Made by a program: the position numbers and the translations under genes. DNA of 64,000 nucleotides from Chrysoperla carnea (Eukaryota; Arthropoda; Insecta; Neuroptera; Chrysopidae): contig NC_058339.1 of assembly GCF_905475395.1 (NCBI RefSeq), forward strand, positions 87,058,520-87,122,519, read 5' to 3'. Positions 13,208 to 23,500 of the stretch are shown one piece after another (positions within the stretch are counted from its first letter, which is position 1; the number at the start of each line of letters is the position of its first letter). The notes beneath the pieces were generated by a model, which saw only the letters and a list, made by a program, of their open reading frames with translations, ran no database searches and was not told the DNA's origin.

Positions 13208-16200
13208 GCATAGTGCATAATATTAATTATTGTGAAAAGTATAATCCTGTTGGTTTATTACGATTCGTTAAGATAATTTAACTACTGCGTGACTGTTTGG
13301 GAGAAATTAAGTAAAAAGAGCACTTGAAAAATTACGATTTCGTATTGGAATACGTATATTCAAACTTTTGCAATATTCATTGAAAAACTAAATTAAATTT
13401 AAAATATACTTATTTTTAGTAGTGCAATATTGAGCACGTAAAAACTTCATAAATATTACTTTTAGAAAAAAGATTTAAAGTAAAAGTTGTAGGAAATTTG
13501 TAGAATAAAAAGTTAGATTATTAGAATTTTATTGTTTAATAAATTTTAAGAATAGATATCGGTCAAGGATGTGCGAGAACGGTATTGGGGACAAAAATTA
13601 AAAAAAAAATATATTTTTTCAATTTTGATGCTGAATTATCATCAAGTTTTTCGATATCTGGAGTACTTTTCAAAATATTGAAAATTTTGTTTAATTATTT
13701 AGCTTTGGATAATTCGAAAACCCAAGCATATATCGAAAAATTTTATTCTTATATTTCGTCTACATTCATAAAGTTATAACAAAATTCATTATCAAAGTTG
13801 AAAGGTACAAATAATTTCAACCATATAAGTCTAAACTTGCATTGCCGCTTGTACTACCTTAAGATGATTAATTTCGTAAGAAAACTTTTGATATATTAAG
13901 AATAGGTTTTTGTTATAGATATATTAAATAGAATATATGAAATTGTTTGTAAATACTCATCACCATGTCGACTATGGTTTGGCCATAAATTAATGACCAT
14001 AATCTATGCACCAGAAGATTTAGAGGTAAACGTTCCTAGAAATAGAAAACCCTATTAATTATATGAATTGTTGATGACTAATTTACTTAATAATTTATGT
14101 ACAGGTAGTTCTTAGTGATACTGTGAATATTAAAAAAGATCACACATATAGTTTTATAGAACCATTTCTTGGACAAGGACTCATTAGTAATTCTGGTAAG
14201 CAACTTATTATCAAGGTGCGTGTATGTATGTGAGTATTATGTTTGACTCCCTTAAAAATATTTTTTTTTTATATCTAGATTTATTTTGTTATTGTGATAA
14301 TTATTCTACTTGCATATTATTAACTACAAAACAACTGTCATTATTACCTTACCTTCAGCCTTCGTCAGACACGAAGGTTAATACCATAGAAACTCTTATC
14401 CTCTACTTTACAGCATAGACGCAGAAGCGAAGCAATGTAGTTAGAAAAATTTGAATAGTAAGTCGGATTTGAATGCGTTTTTCGGCCTATTATATAACGA
14501 ATTTCCTGAAAACATCAGGGCGGGCGGAGATACCAATTACCCTGGGCACCAGTTATCTCGGGGGCCAATTCTGACGCAATATTCGTGTTCAGCGACCACA
14601 AGAATCCTCGGGTTACAAAATTGGAATTATTTTATAAAATGCATATTATTTCTGCAAATTGCGAACTTTTTACCAAATTTCTGGACACTCTTACGAATCG
14701 AATGCCAAAAACCACATCCAACAACAACATCCACAGCAAAAGAACAGAATTTCAATAAAATTTCGTTTCATCGTCTAATTTCCCTCCTTACGAATTTTTT
14801 AAGTTCCTTCCTTTTAGCATACTTTTACAGCTTCTAATAAGAGATACATATTTGAAATTTATAATTTTTTTCCAGTGGTTTAGTTTAGGGCGTGAGTGCC
14901 TGTTTTTCAGCTAGCCAGTTACCTACCACGTAGCACATGACAAAATAAAACTACGAATTAAGTGCATATTAGGTTTGGCAAAACCATTGAATATATTTGC
15001 AAAATATATTCTTAATTAAAAAAACTGGTGTGTAACTTCTTTGGCATAGCATATCGATATAAAACAAATGTTGTTAATATAGAAATACCGAAATTAGTGA
15101 TAAGGAAATTAGTCTAAGTCTTGTAGTCTTAGTCTTTATCTTGTGAAATTTTGCTAGACCAAGATCAAGACCAATATAGTATCACTACGATAAGACCAAT
15201 TCCAAGACCCTATCTCTACATATTAGTTAAGATCAGGTCCAAGATCCAACTTTACAAGACCAAGACCTAACTCTGCAAGATCAAAACTTATTTGTGCAAG
15301 ACCAAGACTCATAACAAGACTTTTACTTCTTGTTGAAAATGTGCTTCTTTATTATATCTCAGTAAATTCAAATATAATAAAATTAACTGAGGAATGAAGT
15401 CAACCCTAGTAACTCAGTTGGTTAAAACGTAACCAATTTCGTTCACGGTTATGCTTATTATGCTTAGTTTAGCGGGTTTGATTCCCGCCGTCACAAAAAA
15501 ATTAATTTAGTTAGTAGTTGTGATGGGCTGGTGTTGTGCATGGTATATGCATAAAGGAGATGCACTCAGTCTCTCAAAATAATTCGACCAAGACTCGATT
15601 CTGAAAGACCAAGACTTATTTATGCACGCCCAAGACCAAGACCAATACCTAAACTAACAATTCAAGACCAATATCAAGATACAATCCCCAAGACCAATAT
15701 CAAGACCAAGATAACTATGGCTTTGATCTTGGCTTCGCTCATCACTAATCGGAATAAATATCTTGAATATAGATATCACTTCATGCTATACTAAAAGGAG
15801 ATTTAGGGACTAACTTCATGGTGTTAATTTCCAATTTCTAATATCTTGTCTTGTCATACTTGAAGTATGCCTTTCCTTTAATATAGACCAGAAGAAAGAA
15901 TCTAATTGCCTTTTTATGAATGATGAATAATTGAGTTTTTGATAAAAAACGTATCCGAGTCATTTTTATACTTCGATAATTTATTTTAGGCTCACTTTGG
16001 AAAACACATCGAAGATTAATTATACCAACATTTACTTCGAAAACATTACGTTACTATGTCGAGTCATTTAATACACATGCGAAAACACTTGTCGAAAAAT
16101 TGCAACCGATAGCAGAACGTAAAGAAACAGTGAATATAATCGATCCATTAAATTTATGTACAGTTGATATAGTTTTATCAACAATATTAGGTATTGAAGC

Positions 16201-18155
16201 CGGTGCACAAGATCATAAAATCGATGAATTCGTTGAGCATGTTGAACTGGGTTATAAAATGGTCGCAGAACGAATGTTCAAAGGATGGTTACATTTAGAT
16301 GCGATTTTTCGTTTATCAAAATGTTATCGTAATACAATGAAAGCACAAAAGGTTATACATGATTTTGCAAGGAAACAATTAACAACCCTTAAAGCTGAAT
16401 TTAATCAAAAATATCAAGATGGTCTTATTGATGAGCACAATGTTCGTACAACGTTAGAACATTTGTTGCTAATTAATAAGAAGGGTGATGATTTTTTTAC
16501 GGATGTAGAATTACGAGATGAAACGTATACTTTATTTACAGCGAGTCAAGATACTGTTGCTACAGAATGTGCGTTTATTCTTTTGATGTTGGCCATGCAT
16601 CCAGAAATACAGGTATATTTTTTGCAATTTGATTTATCAAAGTGCGTATGCAAATGTTTAGCTAGGTTTTGAAAGTGTTAAGTGCTAGCGTATGTAGTCT
16701 ACACTAAGTACAGTGAAACTTGTTTAAGTGGGATCTGCATAAGTGAGAAATCTCCATAACTGGAACTCATGCTGAGATCCCAACACTTCGGCACTGAATT
16801 ACCTCTGTAAGTGGGACGAAGCAAGCCTTATATCTGGGATTCATTCTTTCGATTTTATCCTCGTAGATACCTCTATAACTGAGACAGCGAATTAATTTTA
16901 TGTGCGCTACCCTCTGTAACTGAGAATTGAGATAACATCGTTTTGTTTGTTTACTTACTTATGTTTATTTGAAAAATACCGAAATGAAGGCTCAAATCGT
17001 TATCACGGGAAAAATTGAAGTTAATATCCGTTTATGAAAGTGGGAAGACACGCGATGAAGTCTGTGTCGAATTTAATGTGCCAAAATCTACTCTTTGTAG
17101 AATAATTCAGAATCAAGATAAAATTCAATCACTATGTTCTGAAAGACAAGCAAAACTTGAAAAGTGTTTGTTAACATGGGTCAAGTAACTTCGTAACAAA
17201 AATGTTTCGGTAAGTGGACCGACGATTAAAGAAAAGACAGTAGATTACGCGCGAAGCCTCGGTATTTATAATTTTTGTTGCAACAATGGTTTGCTGGAAG
17301 GCGAAGGGTTTAAAAAAGGAACGGTATAGTTTTTACGTTATTTTCTTTAATCATCACACCTCTATAACTTAAATAACCTGTATTCTGGCCTCTATTAATG
17401 GAACCTTCTGTAAATGAGACAGAGTGACAGTATATCTTGTAGTTATAGATAGACTTGTGGTTGAACTTAAAAAGAAGCGAGAGTTGTTAAAATAATGCAA
17501 GTTTGTTAGTAACGATGTACCCTGGAGATTTACAAAAGTGATTTGTTGATGAATGTATTCATCCACTGATTTAACAAGGATATCTCGAACCGGAGATTAC
17601 TTATTTTTGAAACTGCCTACGGACGTAAAATTTCTTTATCCGCCGTCTTAAAAATAAAATTATTTTTCTAAAAATAAAATTATTTTTCTAAAAATAAAAT
17701 TTCTTTTTCCTAGCCTCTATAAGAGTCATTATTTCTAATGTTCTTAGTGGATTTTTCAATTATTAAATTTTTTGTAGGAAAAAGTGTATAAAGAAATATT
17801 AGAAGTAAGCGGCGAAACAAAAGATTATTATACTGAATGGGAAACATATCCAGAATTTAAATATTTAGAAATGGTAATAAAAGAATCATTACGATTGTTT
17901 CCCATTGGTCCAACAATCATGAGAGAAGTTATTCAAGATATTAAATTAAAAAATGATATTGTTATACCAAAAGGTGCAGGTGTGATGGTTGTTATGTATA
18001 GAACACATCGTTTACCTGAATATTGGACAGAGCCAGAAAAGTTTATACCAGAAAGATTTCTACCTGAATTATGTGAAAAACGGCATCCTTTTGCTTATGT
18101 ACCGTTTAGTTTCGGACCTAGGAGTTGCATTGGTACGTATCCCTAAAACATGATG

Positions 18156-18191
<36 letters not shown>

Positions 18192-18398
18192 ACATATATA
18201 TATATATAACATTTTATTTTTATTTACTTGTTTTCAGCTCCGAAATATGCCATGGCTGCTATGAAAACAATCGTAACCCACGTCATCAGAAGTTATAAAG
18301 TAACCAGTGAAGATAAATTTGAAGACTTACAGCTTTGTAGTGACATATCGACGCGTTCCCGAAATGGATATAAAATGAAAATAGAATTACGAAAATAA
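11863..18398 (+). CDS. Cytochrome P450, CYP4 clan
   Basis: A membrane-anchored haem mono-oxygenase; CYP4-clan enzymes act on fatty acids, hormones, pheromones or foreign chemicals, and the substrate here is unknown. Exons 11863-12076, 13919-14025, 14105-14195, 15990-16612, 17778-18132 and 18238-18398 join in phase to 516 aa, full family length. An N-terminal membrane helix lies at about 21-37, followed by basic WDRRR and the GPTAIPLLGN hinge. Helix C has W141xxxR145; helix I has ASQDT with D325 and T326; helix K has E381SLR384; then PERF. The haem loop FSFGPRSCIA carries the ligand C462, and the loop is split by the last intron. The start is the ATG at 11863. The ordinary Gly of the helix-I (A/G)Gx(D/E)T motif is Ser here. 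Intron 4 carries a dead transposon. A partial copy of exon 5 lies in the next gene. AATAAA is at 18448. Confidence 0.95.
12077..13918. other. P450 intron 1
   Basis: AT-rich, with a poly-T run of about 36 at 13168-13204. The segment 13560-13862 belongs to the AAGGTAGTAC repeat family listed separately. No gene is seen inside. Confidence 0.5.
13560..13862 (+). repeat. Copy of the AAGGTAGTAC interspersed repeat family
   Basis: Ends in CGCTTGTACTACCTTAAG and shares a long internal stretch (ATATCGAAAAATT...TTCGTCTACATTCAT...GGTACAAATAATTTCAA) with 41400-41835 and, reversed, with 59622-60190. No coding sequence; class unknown. Confidence 0.6.
15113..15735 (+). repeat. Degenerate CAAGAC minisatellite, split by a SINE-like insertion
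   Basis: Imperfect repeats of AAGACCAAGACC and TCAAGACCAATA run through both halves, with reversed copies (GTCTTAGTCTT) at the left edge. The middle (about 15340-15590) is a tRNA-like unit that lacks the repeat. Confidence 0.6.
15400..15590 (+). mobile_element. tRNA-derived SINE-like unit
   Basis: TAACTCAGTTGGTTAAAACG at about 15409-15429 matches a polymerase III A box. GCGGGTTTGATTCCCGC at about 15472-15488 matches a B box inside a perfect T-arm stem. The spacing is longer than in a tRNA and the anticodon region is not foldable, so this is a SINE head or tRNA relic. It is followed by a non-tRNA body. Confidence 0.5.
16709..17437 (+). mobile_element. Decayed pogo/Tigger-like DNA transposon in P450 intron 4
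   Basis: The left part has CAGTGAAACTTGTTTAAGTG and repeated CTCTATAACTGAGAC-like motifs typical of such ends. A reading frame from 17012 to about 17323 gives the CENP-B type N-terminal helix-turn-helix (YESGKTRDEVCVEFNVPKST) and part of the second DNA-binding domain. It has one internal stop (after LLTWVK) and no DDE catalytic domain. The right boundary is approximate. Confidence 0.65.
17645..17710 (+). repeat. Three tandem copies of a 23-bp unit
   Basis: TAAAAATAAAATTATTTTTC is repeated nearly three times, about 70 bp upstream of the acceptor of P450 exon 5. Confidence 0.7.
18158..18210. repeat. (TA)n microsatellite in P450 intron 5
   Basis: Two runs of TA separated by a short ATAATATAACA break, filling about half of the 105-bp intron. 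Length polymorphism is likely. Confidence 0.9.
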
Positions 18399-18784
18399 AT
18401 TTTATATTTTTAGATAATTTTTTGATTTATTGTACAAGAACAGGAACAATAAATGTACATTTTTGTATTTTATTTAATATACCATAGTTTTTTTTTATTA
18501 TCTATATGAATATCATGTAAGTGTTATACAGTCGAGTGGCTACTTGAGTTGGATACATATGAAAAACTTTTTTATTACAAGATTTAAGAAAAAAAGTTAT
18601 TCTCCAAAAAAATCTCTGCTTTCGAAAATATTTACATTCAGCTATTCACTTTTGACATCGATATAGGGTGTCCACAAATTGAGAAAGTTCGATAAGAATG
18701 TTTTCCATATGTATCCGACTTAATTAAACCCCTGTATATATAAAAAAAAAACTAATTCGAAGAATACTTAGTCACAAAATCATC

Positions 18785-19340
18785 TAGTGACTTTAAAGTA
18801 CTGGCCCGAATTGCAAGGAGTTATGGGCTCGATTCCCGGTCAAGGGCGTATTTACGGGGGGGGGATAGGTGTAACTACCCCCCAGAAATCAGGAAACAAA
18901 AACGAAAATCGGGTCTCAAATAAAATTTGAAGTTTGACAAAAACAATGGAATAGATGAATCTTAAAGAGAAAACAAAATCAAATCTTCGGTAGTAGTTAG
19001 TTCCCAGAGTCATAATTCAATTATTGTATCGAAAATCAGATTTAAATATCCTTCCAAGTCGAGAGTTTCGACGAGAATTCCGACTTTCCCATTCCGCGCA
19101 TTTAATTTTCCAAAATTCAGAGAACTTGGTATACCGGAAGCAAGTTTTTTTGACTCAAAAACGTTAAATTTTTTTCCTTTAACCCTCTCTTACAGTTACA
19201 AGGCGACTTCTTGAAGTTATTACCCCCCCTCCCCTAAGAAAATGTCGTAAAGACGCCACTGTTCCCGGTATATGTAGTTATGTGTTTCTCTACATCGGAT
19301 ATTGAGGGAAAAAATGTAGGCACTTATTAGAAATAGTAGA
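18785..19340 (+). mobile_element. tRNA-like SINE fragment interrupted by a hAT-like element
   Basis: Left of the insertion, TTATGGGCTCGATTCCCGGT matches a polymerase III B box with T-arm. After the insertion the sequence continues ATATGTAGTTATGTG. The upstream A box is degenerate. The interrupting element is the next entry. Confidence 0.45.
18841..19261. mobile_element. Non-autonomous hAT-like element with exact 8-bp target duplication
   Basis: The 421-bp element is flanked by TTCCCGGT at 18833-18840 and 19262-19269. Its ends CAAGGGCGTATTTACG and, reversed, CAGTGGCGTCTTTACG match at 13 of 16 bases, with a G-run just inside on each side. An 8-bp duplication and a CAGTGGCGT-type end fit the hAT superfamily. 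It has no open frame and was inserted into the B box of a tRNA-like repeat. Confidence 0.8.
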
Positions 19341-19634
19341 AGCGAAGAAAATATTAAAATTTTTGTTAGAAATATTAGCGGACTCAAACAAAGTTCGTCT
19401 ATAAGGTTTATATGACTGCAAAGCTGTATTCAAATTTCAGATGTAAATCATTTCTTGAAAAGATGTCAATCGACAATATGATGTTTTCTGTAGACCCCCC
19501 TCCTCATTTACATTTCTTGTTACGGCTTTGTATTAATGGTGAAGAGAAAATTCAATAATTAATAGTATTATAGACTTTCGTTTTTCGTGAAAGATTTAAT
19601 GTGCATTTTGTTCATAAGATGTAGGGTTTTTAAG

Positions 19635-20180
19635 AAAAAACAAGTGAAAACAAACAATTGACTGAGTTAATTGTTGAAATATCATGTATAGACAGTGTTG
19701 ATGACGCAATCGTTTGTCACGTTTCACATTTCACATATACCTATACATGTCACACAGACATAACTGATTATCCCATATTAATACATACTATAAAATTTGC
19801 ATCTAATGTGTGTACTCGCGAGTAAATAGTGATGTTTACAAAAAAATGTTTCAAATAAAAGTTCTTTATTTTTTGATAAGGAAATTTTTTACATTTAAAC
19901 TTTTGTTCTATATTTAACGGTTTACAATTGACCTATGTTGCTCATTTACGACCTCACTTTTTACGTCCTGAGTGCGTTGTAAAAATTTCAGCTTGATATC
20001 TTTTTTCGTTTTTGAGTTATCGTGTTCATAGACGGACGGACAGACAACTGAAAATGGACTAATTAAATGATTTTATGAACACCTATACCAAATTTTTTTT
20101 TCGTATCATCAATATTGTTAAGCGTTACGAACTTGAAATTAAATACTTATACCATGTATATTTCATATATACATGGTATA
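19635..20180 (+). mobile_element. HINE-like interspersed element, near-complete copy
   Basis: Head AAACAAGTGAAAACAAACA, subterminal ATCATGTATAGACAGTG, CAGACGGACGGACAGACA block near 20030, and 3' palindrome ATACCATGTATATTTC then ATATATACATGGTATA. It lies between the P450 and tektin genes. The middle is single copy. Confidence 0.7.
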
Positions 20181-20502
20181 AAAATATTTCTTTACTCTTT
20201 TTATTGTTATTCGTTAAAATGAAAAATTGTATTGATTAAGGTGGGACAAGTTTTCATTGTTTTACTTTGAAACCTTTTAAAAAATATATCGATTACTCTC
20301 TTGAAAGGGATGAATATATTCGAAACCGTTAAACGTAAAATTAGGTAAATTTGTTTCTCTAGCAATACCATGGAAATTATTGAAACATAATTATTGATCT
20401 AACAAAAATATTTTATATACTGTGTATTTTTGTATACAAAAATTATTTTATAAAAAAAATATTTTTCATTTTTTAAATATTTATTAGAAATATTCTTACC
20501 AA

Positions 20503-23500
20503 ATGTATGTTATGAGAAATTTAGCTCAATCAGCCCTTGAGGGCATGCCACCACCTCCGCCAAAATTTACGTTAGATGAATGGACAATCAGTAATTTGCG
20601 AAGATCGGGTATTGTTGAAGATCAACAACAATTAGCAGAACGGATTATAGCAGAATCTCAGAGGTAATTAAAATTTCTCATTTTGAAATCAAGAATGACA
20701 AAAATTTTATTTAAAAATGTTAAAATAGGTATTCAAATCTTGACCTTTTGCAATTTTAAATTTTAGATAGAGAACACTAATAGACCACCAGGAATCATGT
20801 TGAAAAAGATGTTCCTATATGTAACAGTAAGTTTAAGCACCATGGCGTCAGTTTTGCGCGATGGGTAGACGTGAGAATATAAATGCGGGAATGAGACACT
20901 CCTTGGTCTCATCCCCGCACCAGCAAATATGTACGGTGTTGCTGGAAACTAGCTCTGCATAAGTATTTTTTTAATCTTTCGGTACCGAAATTACCGGTTT
21001 TTTTCTGCATGACATTTATGTAATTCGCTTCGAATACTTATACAGATTTAGTATCCAGCAATGCCGTACATATTTGCTGGTGCAGGGGTTGCACACCAAG
21101 GGATGTGATATTCATATTCTTACTGGTACTCACCAGTATCGTGCAAAACTGACGCTATGGTGATTAGACTTACTTTTACATATGGAAACATATTTTTCAA
21201 AATGAATCCTGGTGTGTCATTTCTCCCAAAAATTTTTGCATGGGCTTGTATTCTACAACTCGATTTTCGGGCTTCACTTTTACATTGCCCGTTAGTGTTA
21301 ATAAATTTAATTAGTTAATAAATTTTTTTTGTGATATTTGTATTTTTATAGGGTTTACGATGAAGTTCTTGGCAAATCGAAACGTAGTAAGATGGAAAGT
21401 GATCATCGTTTACGTGAACGAGTGAATGATTTAAACTTTTACAAGAATGAAATTTTACTACAACGAAAAAAAATCTGTGTTGAATTGGACGCTTTGGAGG
21501 TTTATAAGGATCGGATTTACGATGGCATGGCTTCTGTAGATAAAAATGCAATGGCTGTTGTGAAAAAATGTTTATTATTAAGGTAAAATAAATACTAGCA
21601 GATAAGGTTTACAACTTTTTGAAGACCGTGATTCCAAGCTATAATGTCAAATTGGATCTATTAATTTTCCTGAAGGCGCAGGTGTGATGGTTGTTATGTA
21701 TATATAGAACACATACCTGAATATTGGACTGAGCCAGAAAACTTTATACCAGAAAGACTTCTACCTGAATTATGTGATAAACGGCATCTTTTTGCTTATG
21801 TACCGTTTTAGTAAAAAAAAAAGATAAATCCAGTCAGAAACTTTTTGTATTAATTTCAGAGAACAACGTGCTGGTATCGATTTAGCTCACGATGATGTGG
21901 AACTTGAATTACGTAAAGAGTACGAAGTGATTGAAAGCGTTCAACAAATGTTACGGCGTACATTAGAACAAACGCAAGAACAAATTCGTCGAATTAAATC
22001 AACATTCTATTTAATTGATCGTGATTTAGAAGATAAAGAAAATGCATTGAAAATTGATGAATTAAATACTAAATTAACTGAGAAAAGTACGAGTTTGCGC
22101 GTGTATCATGGAGTAACACCTTTAACACCATCGTAAGTATCCAACGAGTTTTTTTTTATTAAAAGAAATCGTAAATCGTAAGTTTGCTGTCAAACTGTCG
22201 GCGAATTCGAGCAGCAAATTTCAGGTAATTTCAACATCAAATTACCGTCAATATCAATTTAAAGTGGCTATAAGAGTTATAATTAAATAGACCAATCGCT
22301 TCATGTGATGGTGCTTCAAAAGCAATTTTTTTTATCTCAAACTAGGAACAAACAATTTAATTATAATAATTTATCTTAGTTTTGCTCTATTTTTAAAGGA
22401 GGGCATTGTGATTTAAAGGTAGGGCATTTCCCCACAGTACCCTCCCCATTCGCTACGACCGTGTATGAATGCGAACTTAAAATATACAAACGGAAATGAT
22501 ATTTTATGGAATTCATCAGATTAAAGTTATTTACCCTGCAGATGAAAAATATGCTGAGTATAAAGTTTTTCTTTACCTGAGGTCACTTAATGTTTATCCT
22601 AAGTGGTTTTTCCTTTGTGTATGTTTGCATTGTAAATGTTACATGTAATTAATATCAAAACACATTTATTACATGCAAATGTAATTATGATTGAATGTAT
22701 TAAGCTACTAAAACCAGGATTACATATGAATAATTTTTCATAAATTATCATTCATTATAAGAGAGTATAGTCTAGTCGACAAGTTGAAAAGGGTGAAAAA
22801 CATAGATACTGCTCTTAAATATATGTGCAATAGCTCTTTTTTAGTACATAAAAAATTGCAAAAGTTATAAACAATAAAAAGTATAAAACAAGAGAAAACA
22901 AACAATTGACTGAGTTAATTGTCGAAATACCATGTATGGACAGTGTTGATTACTCTGTCTGATACTATAACTGATATAACCATAACATACATACTATACA
23001 ATTTTGTGCTCTCACGGGTAAACAGTGATGTTTACGAAAAAATGTTGTTTAATATTTTATAAGGAACATTTTTTACATTTAAATTTTTGTTCTATCTCTA
23101 ACGGTTTACAAGATAGGTCCTACGCAGCAAAGACCCAAATGACCTTATGACTCCTTAGAAAAATTCGAAAAAATCGTAAAAAATTATTTGTTTCGGAATT
23201 TGATGAAACTCAGTTTATAAGGTAATTTTGACCCAAGAAATTCAAAAATCGAGTTTATTTGGCGATTGGCCGAGAAATTTTCGAAAAAAACGATATTTCG
23301 GATCGATTTCCGGTATTATCTCGAGAATTATTCGCCCAATCGTTAAATGAAACCGATTTTTGTATTTTGTGGGTCAAAATTACCTTATATACAGAGTTTT
23401 ATCGAAATTGGAGACGATAAATTTATATCGATTTTTTGCAATTTTTTCAAGGGGTACCCCTTAGAAAAATTCGAAAAAATCGTAAAAAATTATTTGTTTC

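Larger units (their letters stand above)
14196..15989. other. P450 intron 3 with GC-rich patch, SINE-like unit and minisatellite
   Basis: A GC-richer patch at about 14515-14600 (GGGCGGGCGGAG ... CTCGGGGGCC) looks like transposon debris. A degenerate minisatellite based on AAGACCAAGACC runs from 15113 to about 15335 and resumes at about 15590-15735. Between the two parts sits a tRNA-like unit, described separately. Confidence 0.5.
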
